A stretch of 52,085 bases of DNA from a virus. The translations under genes were made by a program, and so were the position numbers. Below are positions 17,384 through 26,163 of this stretch, piece by piece; the first letter of the stretch is position 1, and the number at the start of each line of letters is the position of its first letter. The stretch lies in the IMG/VR virus record IMGVR_UViG_3300030331_004718, positions 5,525-57,609 of that record. The stretch is one strand, 5' to 3'. The notes beneath the pieces are model-generated. The model saw nothing but the letters and a program-made list of their open reading frames with translations. It did not search any database and was not told the origin of the DNA.

Positions 17384-18059
17384 ATATTTCTCCACTGGCA
17401 AAAGCTTTTTCAAATTTGATCTTCTTAGACAAGTTCCTTTGCATCTTCAAAAACTTAATCAAAATGTTAGCAGTATCTTTGACATCCTGCAAGGCATCGT
17501 GGGCATTGTCTTTAGGCATACCAAAGTAGTCACGAAGATAATCCATACTATAACCTTTTACGTCAGCATTATTTTCAAACCAACAATAAATATGCTGCAT
17601 AACATCCATAGTAAAAACAGGATTAAAAATTTTTTGTTTACCTTTCTTCTCATCAACAGGTCCAAAAGCTTGGCACAATCTTTCAACAATGGGCATGTCA
17701 TAGCCATTAATGTTATAGCCAGCTGCGATTGGTGCTGTAAAAGATGTACCCTTCCAATTATATTTGTCGCAAAATTGAGCAAACTTTTTCCATACAGTTT
17801 TAGGCATTGGACCTTTCGCAATTTCTGCCCTGGTTTTTCTAGTTACTTCCAAAGCTTTGTCTTCTACAGGGTCAAATCCAGCAGCGATTGCTTTCTCATC
17901 ATCTACAATACATCGCATTTTACTTTCAAAAATTCCTCCTGGTTGCAGCTCCAATTTACGTGCGTGGATAGCAACGGCAGCAATCTGGGTTGGCTGACAC
18001 TTGTAAGGATTCTGACCTGTGGTCTCAAAGTCGAATACGATGATATCACGATAATTCAT
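17373..18059 (-). CDS. DnaQ-like DEDDh 3'-5' exonuclease
   Basis: 228 residues. IVFDFETTGQN (Asp-Glu, Exo I), NINGYDMPIVERL (Asp, Exo II) and NAHDALQDVKDT (His and Asp, Exo III) complete the DEDDh active site. The family proofreads for Pol III or degrades single strands. Its place between the two polymerase halves argues for a proofreading subunit, the more so since the PHP domain of the polymerase has lost a metal ligand. Confidence 0.92.
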   Translation of the reverse strand: MNYRDIIVFDFETTGQNPYKCQPTQIAAVAIHARKLELQPGGIFESKMRCIVDDEKAIAAGFDPVEDKALEVTRKTRAEIAKGPMPKTVWKKFAQFCDKYNWKGTSFTAPIAAGYNINGYDMPIVERLCQAFGPVDEKKGKQKIFNPVFTMDVMQHIYCWFENNADVKGYSMDYLRDYFGMPKDNAHDALQDVKDTANILIKFLKMQRNLSKKIKFEKAFASGEIYVK

Positions 18060-18147
18060 TGTATGATTTTTCCTCTACTATACTAGATTTGTTTAATTTA
18101 TTAATCTCTCTTTTTATTTGTGCAACTGGTATTTTTATAAGTTTCAT
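18046..18147 (-). CDS. Small ORF, 33 residues, between GT2 and dnaQ-like genes
   Basis: Its ATG overlaps the stop of the upstream glycosyltransferase as ATGA, the commonest gene junction in this genome, and its TGA lies 14 bases into the exonuclease gene, so it bridges an otherwise untranslated gap. The peptide is basic and helical (VAQIKREINKLNK). No recognised domain and no clear SD of its own. It could be a real microprotein or a translational coupler. Confidence 0.4.
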   Translation of the reverse strand: MKLIKIPVAQIKREINKLNKSSIVEEKSYNELS

Positions 18148-18794
18148 AGATAAACCATAAGTTTTTGAGGTGTATAGTATAAGCGATGTTCTGGATGACG
18201 TACAATATCCTGGCAAAAAATACCATCTTCTCCTAGTGATATTGTTTCATCATAAGTAATTTCTTTATTAATCAACATATTTGTTCTACATGATATTGGA
18301 CCATGTGCAACATCTTCATCTTTTTTTGTTCTAATGTTGGTACATCCTACATCAATTCTTTCAACTCTTTCAATTGATTCATATACAAAATTTAATTCTT
18401 CCCATCCCTCGAATGATTCTGGCGTATGGTAGTTATGAATTAAAGCAGAAACTTTGCTATATTTAAAAACTTTTTTTACATATTCGCATTTTTGTGGGTG
18501 AATTGCATCATCTACATCACAAAAACAAACCACATCGCTTGTGCTAATATGTCCTCCTGTATTTCTTGCCCACCCTGGTAGTAGTCGTTTTTTAGAATAA
18601 TTATAAACAATATAATTGTTTTTTTTGCATTTATTAAATAATTGATCAATAGCGTTAGTATCTGCAAGACCGCTACATATAACCACTACCTCTTCAGGTT
18701 TTACGGTTTGAGATTTTATATATTTAATACATTGATCTAAGTAATGAACATCTTTATCGCAGCATGTTACACAAAAGGTTACACTTATATTCAT
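18144..18794 (-). CDS. GT2-family glycosyltransferase within the replication operon
   Basis: 216 residues. VTFCVTCCDKDVHYLDQCI and PEEVVVICSG are GT2 strands; GWARNTGGHIS and VVCFCDVDDAIHP (DXD) are clear GT2 motifs; ISLGEDGIFCQDI holds the ED base motif. No membrane segments. Joined by ATGA to the small gene upstream. Unusual setting: between the polymerase N-terminal half and the DnaQ-like exonuclease. Confidence 0.88.
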   Translation of the reverse strand: MNISVTFCVTCCDKDVHYLDQCIKYIKSQTVKPEEVVVICSGLADTNAIDQLFNKCKKNNYIVYNYSKKRLLPGWARNTGGHISTSDVVCFCDVDDAIHPQKCEYVKKVFKYSKVSALIHNYHTPESFEGWEELNFVYESIERVERIDVGCTNIRTKKDEDVAHGPISCRTNMLINKEITYDETISLGEDGIFCQDIVRHPEHRLYYTPQKLMVYL

Positions 18795-19015
18795 GAAACT
18801 CTTCTCTTTTGCTTTAGTTCTATAAATTTCTTTACAGCATCATCAATGTTGTAATAAAGAGAATGAAAATTTAATCTGTCAGAACAAACTTGATATTTAG
18901 CCCTCGGTACAAAATTATGCATAAAGTTTTCTAAATTACACAAAGATACTCCATTGGATTCTACGGCTGAACCATCAAAGACAACAGCACGATATATTTC
19001 AAAGTAATTACTCAT
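18791..19015 (-). CDS. Unknown small protein after polymerase N-terminal half
   Basis: 74 residues from ATG 19015; a GTG at 19021 is also in frame. It overlaps the polymerase N-terminal half by 8 bases and the GT2 gene by 4, so it is cotranslated with both. YFEIYRAVVFDGSAVESNGVS looks like a beta-hairpin, followed by a C-terminal basic helix (FIELKQKRR). No family recognised. Confidence 0.6.
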   Translation of the reverse strand: MSNYFEIYRAVVFDGSAVESNGVSLCNLENFMHNFVPRAKYQVCSDRLNFHSLYYNIDDAVKKFIELKQKRRVS

Positions 19016-20564
19016 CTTCACAAATCTCCATTATTTTAGAAAGTAGGTCAATTCCAAGAACGTCAAACTTTACATGTCCTTGAGTTTCTAATGCATTCAT
19101 TTCAAAGGCTACAACTGGATCTCCAGATTTGTCAACAGTCATGGGACAAACATTTGATAAAACGTGTTGAGATATTACAACTCCGGCAGGGTGTTTTCCC
19201 TGAGACTTATTTGTTCCTTCGATATTTATAGCTTGCTCAAATAGATTAGCCAAAGGCCCGTCAAGTTTATCTTCATTGTAGAAGACCCAGTTCTTCAATT
19301 TTTCAGGTTCATTTTCAAGTGTCCACCTAATAACAGATTTGTCATCCATCAATTCAAGCTGGTCGGAAATCTTGGCTTCATCAGGTATACTATCTGTTAT
19401 CTCATTCATTTCAGCAAAAGACACAGCTTCGTTTATCCTTAATACTTCTTTTACAGCAGAACGACCCTGTAGTCTACCGAATGTAATCATTTGTGCTACG
19501 TTTTGTTCGCCATATTTTTGTTTCATATAATCAATAACTTCATCCCTATGTTCAGCGGGAACGTCCATATCAATATCTGGAATTGCAATATTCCCGTCTG
19601 TGTTTCTACCTTCGTTATAGAATCTTTCAAAGATTAAATCATATTCTATCGGGTCAACCTCTGTGATATCTAGCAAATAAGAAACAAGACATCCGGCAGC
19701 AGATCCGCGACCAGGACCAGCGAGCCAACCTTGTGATTTTACCCAACTTATAATATCTTGTACAATTAAAAAGTAGCCAGAAAGTTGAGCCTTAAAAATA
19801 ACCTTAAGTTCATGTTTTACTCTTTCTGCATAAATATTCCTGTTAGTGGCATTTGATACCTTGTCACTAGGTATTAGTTTTGTTTTCCATCCTTCTCGAC
19901 AAAGTTCTGTTAGATATTCATCTTCATCAAATCCCTCGGGGCAATCAAAGGTGGGAAATGAGGGCTGATCTGCAAGATCATATTCTTCGCAGCGATCTAC
20001 AATTTTAGAAACGTCTGATTCTCTACCTGATGTTTGCAAGTACCACTGATCATCGCCGTTAAAAAACTGTTCATAGTCATGTTCAACGTTTTTGATTTTC
20101 TTTAGAGTGGTTTTGAGCTTACCACAAAGCATGATTCTATGGCACTCAGCATCACTCTGATCAACATAATAGATTGCCTGCGGCTCATAGTCAAGCTGTA
20201 TATGATTACCCTTAAAGAGATTTGCAAATCCGTTTACATTTGATGTCACGCATAGAACATTACCATTGGCGGCAACTTCTTTTAGTACATTAAGATTTTG
20301 ATTTGAAACATATCTAACAAGGTCGAACCAGCCGTTTTTGTTTTTTGCATATAAAATATACCCATCAAATTGACATCCGATGATTGGTTTAATTCCATGT
20401 TTTTTGCAGTCTTGTTGGAATTCTACAGCACCAGATACGGTTCCAAAGTCCGCAATACCACAGGCCGAGTAACCATATTCAGAGCAACGTTTTGCCAACT
20501 TATCCGTTTTACAAAACCCATGCTGTAGACTGAAGTGAGTTTTACAATTAATGGGATTCCACAT
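19008..20564 (-). CDS. dnaE: DNA polymerase III alpha subunit, N-terminal half (PHP + catalytic palm)
   Basis: 518 residues from the ATG at 20564 (GAGGAA upstream; the TTG at 20576 is less likely). PHP domain: THFSLQHGF and GIADFGTVSGAVEFQ, where the usual DHG is DFG, so one metal-binding His is lost. Palm: GWLAGPGRGSAAGCLVSYLL, then IPDIDMDVPAEHRD with two catalytic Asp. HPAGVVIS and VKFDVLGIDLLSKI carry the third Asp region. It ends a few residues after that motif, exactly where the C-terminal half begins. All catalytic aspartates are in this half. Driven by the promoter at 20598-20626. Confidence 0.95.
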   Translation of the reverse strand: MWNPINCKTHFSLQHGFCKTDKLAKRCSEYGYSACGIADFGTVSGAVEFQQDCKKHGIKPIIGCQFDGYILYAKNKNGWFDLVRYVSNQNLNVLKEVAANGNVLCVTSNVNGFANLFKGNHIQLDYEPQAIYYVDQSDAECHRIMLCGKLKTTLKKIKNVEHDYEQFFNGDDQWYLQTSGRESDVSKIVDRCEEYDLADQPSFPTFDCPEGFDEDEYLTELCREGWKTKLIPSDKVSNATNRNIYAERVKHELKVIFKAQLSGYFLIVQDIISWVKSQGWLAGPGRGSAAGCLVSYLLDITEVDPIEYDLIFERFYNEGRNTDGNIAIPDIDMDVPAEHRDEVIDYMKQKYGEQNVAQMITFGRLQGRSAVKEVLRINEAVSFAEMNEITDSIPDEAKISDQLELMDDKSVIRWTLENEPEKLKNWVFYNEDKLDGPLANLFEQAINIEGTNKSQGKHPAGVVISQHVLSNVCPMTVDKSGDPVVAFEMNALETQGHVKFDVLGIDLLSKIMEICEDE

Positions 20565-20597
20565 AATGTTCCTCAATTATTTAATAGATGTTTCCCT

Positions 20598-20626
20598 ATT
20601 ATACTATACAGTCTTTTGTTTGTCAA
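20598..20626 (-). promoter_or_regulatory. Consensus sigma-70 promoter for the polymerase/exonuclease operon
   Basis: On the minus strand TTGACA, a 17-base spacer and TATAAT: a perfect match to both consensus boxes. It lies in the 72-base gap before dnaE-N. The octamer ATAGATGT (plus strand) occurs at 20584-20591 and again at 20629-20636, flanking the promoter, and may be operator half-sites. Confidence 0.8.
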
Positions 20627-20636
20627 TTATAGATGT

Positions 20637-21485
20637 CTAAAAACTCACATGTTTTACCATAGGTTTATCTTTGTGTTCTTTTTTTAATTTGTTGTATTTT
20701 AATAACTTTAATTTAAATGTTTCTTGGTATACTTGTTGTATGTATTGGATGTAATAATCAGAACAAAGTCTCCCAGCACCATTCATAGAGTTGTCGTTCA
20801 TAGAAAAAAAACTACCAACATTTTTAGATTTGTATTCCAGAGAGTCAGATGGATCGACTGTAGACAAAAGCATTGTATTATAAATCTCTCTGTGTTTTAT
20901 ATCGTAGGTTCTTTGTTCTGCACCCTGATGAACATGATATGATTTTATTAAGTGACATGGGTTAATAACTTTAAAATTATTTACAATAGCTAAAAAGCAA
21001 ATATGATTATCGCAACATTGTGTACCTTGATAAAAGAAAGATGTGTTTATCATTTCTTCTGGTATTTTTTTTCTGAATGCCCACACATCTTGAGAAAAAG
21101 CTTCGTGCCCTTGTATTTCAGTTTCACTATCGTAAGTGTTCCATCTGGTCAAACAAACAAAATAATCTTCTTTAATGCCTTCAAGTTGGGCTAGGGTATT
21201 GTCAAAGTAAATATCATTATTTGCAATTATGTATATTGTATTTTCACAAAAATTGTTGTTGCAATATGTAAAATAGTCTGCATAGGTCATTCTTTTCTTT
21301 GTTGGAATGCGTGTTATTTTTTGATCTTTACAAAGACTCACATCTTTATCGGCAAAAACGATTATGCTATCAATATATTCGCACTCTATGTTTTTTTGCA
21401 ATACTTTAGAAAATTCTTCGTTTCTTTGTGAAAACTCAGATTCGTAAAGTTCAACAAGTAGTGTTATACTATCCCGGTGCCTCAT
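20637..21485 (-). CDS. Putative GT-A glycosyltransferase
   Basis: About 282 residues from ATG 21485; the TTG at 21494 is also open. TIYIIANNDIYFD is a strand ending in an acidic NND that looks like a DXD metal site, followed by YFVCLTRWNTYD and HEAFSQDVWAFRK, typical of uncharacterised GT-A proteins of large phages and giant viruses. The C-terminus is lysine-rich. It lies between a RecB-like nuclease and the polymerase promoter and ends the upstream operon. Confidence 0.62.
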   Translation of the reverse strand: MRHRDSITLLVELYESEFSQRNEEFSKVLQKNIECEYIDSIIVFADKDVSLCKDQKITRIPTKKRMTYADYFTYCNNNFCENTIYIIANNDIYFDNTLAQLEGIKEDYFVCLTRWNTYDSETEIQGHEAFSQDVWAFRKKIPEEMINTSFFYQGTQCCDNHICFLAIVNNFKVINPCHLIKSYHVHQGAEQRTYDIKHREIYNTMLLSTVDPSDSLEYKSKNVGSFFSMNDNSMNGAGRLCSDYYIQYIQQVYQETFKLKLLKYNKLKKEHKDKPMVKHVSF

Positions 21486-22494
21486 AATGTCCAATATTAA
21501 ATCCTTCCTTAGTGCATTTTTCTACAGTATCATCATAACCAAATGCCTTAAGATGTTCTTCTACATGTTCGCACATTGAGATGTTTGTTCCGGGCCAATT
21601 CTTTTTATAAAAATCACATAATTTTGTACATTTAAAACTAGTCCTATTCCTAGAGCATGGTTGCGGAAAATCATTGCGTTGAATTTGTTTAAATCTTTGT
21701 TCTAGCATTCCTAGAAATTTTTCTTGATCATTTTGATCGAAACACATACTGAATGGGCCACCATCCCTAATAAAAAATATAGACATAATTGCCTGATCAT
21801 AGTCAGGGTACAGTTTAGAAATTGCATAGTGATATAAAAGCAACTGAGGATCTTCAATTAACTTTTCATATGTTTTTTCTTCTCCAGTAGCCCAGTTTTT
21901 ACGTTGTCCAGTTTTCCAATCAATAACTTCAATAATTCCATCGTCAACTTCAGTAACAAGGTCAATTGTTCCCTTGATCGCTAATTGACACTCCGTTATT
22001 TTACCGTCTGGCGTCTTGTATTTAAATTTTGCCCAGTCACGATCAATCGGAATATCAAACTGAGGCTCCGCTTCTACGATGTTTCTTTTTCTGGGGTCGA
22101 ATTGTCCATTATGATATTCTAGTGCTTGATCAGTTAGCTTTCTACAAAACTTTTTATCAGACCCCGTATATTTATGTATGCAGTTGCTTGTATAATGATC
22201 ATAACTTCGATCTAATATTTTAGTAACAAGGGTTTTTGTAAATAGGTTTTTAGCTGTAAAATTCACCTTACCAATTGCATCATCATTTATAAATAAACTT
22301 TTTTTATTATTATTATTATCTTGAAGTTGTTTTTTACAAGAGGCTAATATCTCCATAACCTTATGAACAATCGTTCCTAGTTGTGCTTTTTTCCCAGATG
22401 TTGTTTGATGTCCTAATACATAGGTCATAAAAAATTGCATTTGGCAATAATCATAGTTATTATAAGATGAACTTCGGATATATGTTACTATCAA
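21469..22494 (-). CDS. RecB/Cas4-like PD-(D/E)XK exonuclease (TTG start)
   Basis: 341 residues. YIRSSSYNNYDYCQMQFF is the N-terminal Cys-bearing motif, GTIVHKVME the conserved GxxxH, GTIDLV plus IIEVIDWKTGQ the Asp and Glu/Lys of the nuclease core, and LLLYHYAI the QxxxY-like motif. Four cysteines in the last 100 residues (C-x-S-x8-C-x3-C...C) with the N-terminal Cys could hold an Fe-S cluster as in AddB/Cas4. The TTG start overlaps the upstream stop as TTGA with AAAGG upstream. Probably processes DNA ends for RecA-dependent recombination. Confidence 0.85.
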   Translation of the reverse strand: MIVTYIRSSSYNNYDYCQMQFFMTYVLGHQTTSGKKAQLGTIVHKVMEILASCKKQLQDNNNNKKSLFINDDAIGKVNFTAKNLFTKTLVTKILDRSYDHYTSNCIHKYTGSDKKFCRKLTDQALEYHNGQFDPRKRNIVEAEPQFDIPIDRDWAKFKYKTPDGKITECQLAIKGTIDLVTEVDDGIIEVIDWKTGQRKNWATGEEKTYEKLIEDPQLLLYHYAISKLYPDYDQAIMSIFFIRDGGPFSMCFDQNDQEKFLGMLEQRFKQIQRNDFPQPCSRNRTSFKCTKLCDFYKKNWPGTNISMCEHVEEHLKAFGYDDTVEKCTKEGFNIGHYEAPG

Positions 22495-23315
22495 TCTTTT
22501 GCCTTTATAGTATGGAGTCCTTTTTTATGATTAGTCACCGTGGGTTCTCCCAGCCAGCCCCATTCATTTAATTGTTTTATCACCTCTACACAAAGATCTT
22601 TTATATCCATATCTTTATTGTCAATAATCACATCAAATGCATCGGGATTTTCTTTAATAATTTGTTCACTAGCGTGACTGTCTTCATATGGGCGTCTGGT
22701 TAAAGCTATTACTTTTCCTCCAGCTTCTTGTATAGCTTTAATTTCGTTGCCAAAACGACAATCATCAATAACAGCCAACAAGGATTCTTCTTCTTGTATG
22801 TTTTTAATACACCGATTAATCCATATCGGTTCATACATTTTCCTGCAAATATTTGTACCAAAGTATTGTAGAAATTCACGGACTGTCATTGGTCCAGACT
22901 TTTTACGATTATTTTTAGACCTTCCTGGCATGTTTTCCCATCTAAGATGAGGTACTTGCTGCATCTTATAAGCCTCTGTGCCGTACACTTGTTCGTTAGT
23001 TAATCCGAACAATCCTACACTTATATCTTTTAGAGAATCTGCAAAAGAATATTTTTTTACAAATGGCCACATATGGTAAATAGCCCATTCTATGAATTCT
23101 GCGTCTTTTCGATTTAAATCTATATATGTATCTCCAACTTCTTTTTTGCCCTCAGCTAAAAGGATTTCAGTTTTTACAGCTAATTTTCCTTGATTATCAA
23201 TAAAGAAATCTTGGACCACTTCTTGAGCACGTAATTGATATCCATGCAAAAAGTTGCAACAAGTTGATTTTCCGGCCTGTTTAGCACCAGCAAATGCTAA
23301 AATTCTAGTGTTCAT
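22491..23315 (-). CDS. Deoxynucleoside monophosphate kinase-like P-loop protein
   Basis: 274 residues. AFAGAKQAGKST (8-19) is a Walker A loop; YSFADSLKDISVGLFGLT, REFLQYFGTNICRKMY and LLAVIDDCRFGNEIKAI match the dNMP kinase family of T4 gene 1 and other phages. It supplies dNDPs for replication. Overlaps primase by 11 bases and the nuclease by 4; RBS AAGGAA. Confidence 0.85.
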   Translation of the reverse strand: MNTRILAFAGAKQAGKSTCCNFLHGYQLRAQEVVQDFFIDNQGKLAVKTEILLAEGKKEVGDTYIDLNRKDAEFIEWAIYHMWPFVKKYSFADSLKDISVGLFGLTNEQVYGTEAYKMQQVPHLRWENMPGRSKNNRKKSGPMTVREFLQYFGTNICRKMYEPIWINRCIKNIQEEESLLAVIDDCRFGNEIKAIQEAGGKVIALTRRPYEDSHASEQIIKENPDAFDVIIDNKDMDIKDLCVEVIKQLNEWGWLGEPTVTNHKKGLHTIKAKD

Positions 23316-24384
23316 TAATTAATTCCTTAATTTGAGGATAGATAAGTTCTTTAATTTGTTCCACTGTAAGATCTCCAATATCTTTTATACCGTCTGGCAT
23401 ATCTGGTCTGATATAGTTAAATCTTCTACCACACTTTTTAATAATTTGTTCAGAAGCTTTCTTTCCAGCATCGTCATAATCTGTTAGGATTATCAAATTT
23501 AATGCTCCGCTTTGTTCTAGCAGAATTAATTGGTCTTCATTAATACTACAGCCAAAGATGCCAACCGTCATATCTAACCCGGCTTCAACAGCTCTCCAAA
23601 CATCTCCCTGTCCTTCAACAATAATAGCGGTACGTGTTTCAAATATTTTATTTTTGGCTAAATTTAATCCATACAAAATATTTTTAGTAAATCCTTTACT
23701 GTGCAACCATTTTGGTTGTAGGTGTTCTTTAATCGCTCTTCCTACACAGCCTACATAATTGTAGTCTTCATCGTAGATTGGAACAACGACTCTACCGGAC
23801 ATTGGTTGATTTTCTTTTAAACATTCACCAACATCAAAACACTCTAATACTGATTCAGTATAATTTCTTTGCAAATAATATTTTGCGGGTATATCTAACT
23901 TTTGTTGTATTGATGATCTTGTTACATCTGATTTGTTTCTAGATATTGAACGGTTGAATATATCTATAGTTTTAGCATGGTGTTGTTGGGGAATTTCTAA
24001 AGATTCTAGATCTTTTTTCAAAAAATGACATAAAAAATCTGCTGTTTCATTCATACTTACAGATCTTTCTCTTTGTTGAGATAAGCAACCTCTAACAAAA
24101 CCAAAAAGATTATTAATATATTCTTCATGACAATTATGTGTCCAGCAAGCCCAGTTACCTTTATTGGTCAATCCATCAGTAAATATACAGCACGCTTCTC
24201 TATTATCACCCCCATGTACGGGGCATGGAAAAGCGATTCGATTTGGATACTCAACGTAGTCTATTCCAAAATATTCTAACAAAGATTGAATTTTTAAAAG
24301 TGTTTCATCACACAGAGATGAGATCTTCTCCTTCGTCAATCTCCTGTGTTTCAAATCCCTGCTGTCTGTTTGCGTTGTTTTCAT
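23305..24384 (-). CDS. DnaG-type DNA primase
   Basis: 359 residues. The zinc-binding site is FPCPVHGG, then C and WACWTHNC (about residues 53-85). TOPRIM domain: AIIVEGQGDVWRAVEAG with the catalytic Glu, and LIILTDYDDAGKKA with the DxD. No DnaB-binding helicase domain of E. coli type is evident, so it is shorter than DnaG. The listed ATG overlaps dnaB by 77 bases; an internal non-ATG start such as CTG at 24315 would reduce this to 8, so the N-terminus is uncertain. Confidence 0.9.
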   Translation of the reverse strand: MKTTQTDSRDLKHRRLTKEKISSLCDETLLKIQSLLEYFGIDYVEYPNRIAFPCPVHGGDNREACCIFTDGLTNKGNWACWTHNCHEEYINNLFGFVRGCLSQQRERSVSMNETADFLCHFLKKDLESLEIPQQHHAKTIDIFNRSISRNKSDVTRSSIQQKLDIPAKYYLQRNYTESVLECFDVGECLKENQPMSGRVVVPIYDEDYNYVGCVGRAIKEHLQPKWLHSKGFTKNILYGLNLAKNKIFETRTAIIVEGQGDVWRAVEAGLDMTVGIFGCSINEDQLILLEQSGALNLIILTDYDDAGKKASEQIIKKCGRRFNYIRPDMPDGIKDIGDLTVEQIKELIYPQIKELINEH

Positions 24385-25777
24385 GAATTTCGTTTCTTGT
24401 TAAACCTTGTTCAATTCTACCAAATCTACCGTGCATTGTCATACTGATATAATCGCCATCATCCAAGCCCTCTCCATGTCTAGCAACCACTGGAACAATT
24501 TTTCTGTCTCCATTTTGAGTTCCATCCTCCGCTTTTTCTTCATCTGATTTTAATTTGAATATTGAAAAACTTGTACATAGCCAAATAAGTCTATCAGAAC
24601 CAGATACTACATCTGTAGATTCTTTTGTTATGCCATCACGATTAAGTTGTACAAAAGCACAACATGCTACATCATACTTAACCATAAAGTTGTGGAGTTT
24701 CGTAATTTGAAAACCCAAAACTTGGTATTCTTGCATTGCAGCATTGATACCTTCCGATCCCATGAGTTTGAGATAGTCATAGACAATCAAACAATCATTA
24801 GTTCTTCCATTTTCATCAAAGCCAACATGTTGATAAATCCATTTCCTCATTTGACTTAGAATATTTTCAAATGATTCACCGGCAATACTAATATAATGAT
24901 AAGGAATCTCTTTAAGTTTTTGAGCGGCTGTTTGTACTTTTTCTTTTTCTATTTCGTTTTCTGTAAATCGACCACTGGCAATTCTATTTATCTCTATTCC
25001 TGATAGATTAGCTAAGATTCTATTGTAATGGTCTTCTTTAGACATTTCTGTATCTAGAACAAGGACTGGTATGTTTTCCTTAGAGGCTACATGAAGTGCA
25101 ACCGCATCGCCAAACATTGATTTACCAACCTTTGGTCGTGCTGCAATCAGATCAACACATTTTCTGCGAAAACCACCACCAATTGCAGTATCATATGCGG
25201 GAAACCCTGAAGGTATCCCTATAAAATCTGACACATTGTTCGCTAAGAAATCCAAGTAATCATCTAAACCTTCTCCTAGAATCTCTGTTTTTTTACTGGA
25301 TGATTGATAAATATCCCCAGTAGCTTCCAGTAAAGGTTCTTCAATTTTGGCAACGATGTCCATTACATCCTCTTCGCCACTAATACTGCCTAATTCCTTT
25401 TCACACGCTTTGAGTGTTTGTAGAAGATCTCTTGAAAGTTTTAATTTAGCAATCTTGGCTGCATAACTTCCTACATTTGATTTATGTATAGGAAAATTAA
25501 ATAAAGAACGTATAAAGCCTATTTCTTCTTTATTATTTACTTGTTCCTCTACACCTAAATCATTTGCAGCAGATAGGATGGAAGAAAGTTCAACTTGAGT
25601 ATTTTCTGAGATAGATTTAAAAACACATTCAAATATTAAAGCGTTCATAGAATCTGTAAAATCATCAGAACTAATAAAGTCTATTTCTAAATATGCATCA
25701 AGACCGTATTGACATAAGGCAGCCAATACAGCACGTTCTGAAGCTAAATCTGCTAATTTTGTTATCGTCTTAGGCAT
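24308..25777 (-). CDS. dnaB: DnaB-family replicative helicase
   Basis: 489 residues. The N-terminal domain begins ASERAVLAALCQYG as in DnaB. The C-terminal RecA-like domain has FPAYDTAIGGGFRR, Walker A ARPKVGKS, VLVLDTEMSKEDHYNRILA (H1a) and LIVYDYLKLM (Walker B), with FVQLNRDG and a DR...C region as in the family. Forms a hexamer that unwinds DNA 5'-3' at the fork and works with primase encoded next. Overlaps the upstream zinc-ribbon gene by 16 bases; no clear SD of its own, so coupling is likely. Confidence 0.93.
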   Translation of the reverse strand: MPKTITKLADLASERAVLAALCQYGLDAYLEIDFISSDDFTDSMNALIFECVFKSISENTQVELSSILSAANDLGVEEQVNNKEEIGFIRSLFNFPIHKSNVGSYAAKIAKLKLSRDLLQTLKACEKELGSISGEEDVMDIVAKIEEPLLEATGDIYQSSSKKTEILGEGLDDYLDFLANNVSDFIGIPSGFPAYDTAIGGGFRRKCVDLIAARPKVGKSMFGDAVALHVASKENIPVLVLDTEMSKEDHYNRILANLSGIEINRIASGRFTENEIEKEKVQTAAQKLKEIPYHYISIAGESFENILSQMRKWIYQHVGFDENGRTNDCLIVYDYLKLMGSEGINAAMQEYQVLGFQITKLHNFMVKYDVACCAFVQLNRDGITKESTDVVSGSDRLIWLCTSFSIFKLKSDEEKAEDGTQNGDRKIVPVVARHGEGLDDGDYISMTMHGRFGRIEQGLTRNEIHENNANRQQGFETQEIDEGEDLISV

Positions 25778-26163
25778 CTATCACACACATAAAATTCGCG
25801 GGCATGTTGGGGGTGGACTTCTACTGTCTTGCTGCAACGAGAGCAAACCTGTTCTATTTTTTTAAAGGCAGGTCTTCTGCGTTCTGTTGGTTGAATTGGA
25901 GGGGTTTTATTCTCCTTATCTTTATGTTCTGTTCCATCATCTGAGAATTGATTATATCTCTTACGTTTAGTAACGGGTTCAGGCGTTACTTTGCTTACCT
26001 TGTCGTTCATTACGAACTGATTATTGTCATCTTCTTTTGGTGGATTTCTTTTATACACAGACTTAGTTTCTTGTTGTTGTGTATCTAAAAGACTTTGGGC
26101 TAGTTCTGCTTTTTGTTCTGGAGTTAATGTGTCCAGAAGACTTTTAATGATGTCGTCGCTCAT
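25762..26163 (-). CDS. Small protein with C-terminal zinc ribbon
   Basis: 133 residues. The N-terminal helix LLDTLTPEQKAELAQSLL is followed by a polar, probably disordered basic middle and a C-terminal CSRC...CDRC four-Cys ribbon. GGAG RBS, TAATG overlap upstream. It sits just before the replicative helicase and could be a helicase- or ssDNA-associated factor, but there is no recognisable family. Confidence 0.65.
   Translation of the reverse strand: MSDDIIKSLLDTLTPEQKAELAQSLLDTQQQETKSVYKRNPPKEDDNNQFVMNDKVSKVTPEPVTKRKRYNQFSDDGTEHKDKENKTPPIQPTERRRPAFKKIEQVCSRCSKTVEVHPQHAREFYVCDRCLRR

Noticed and set aside
15213-20564. Split intein joining the polymerase halves
   Set aside because: No intein N- or C-terminal blocks are found at the break, and the known cyanobacterial insertion site is uninterrupted.
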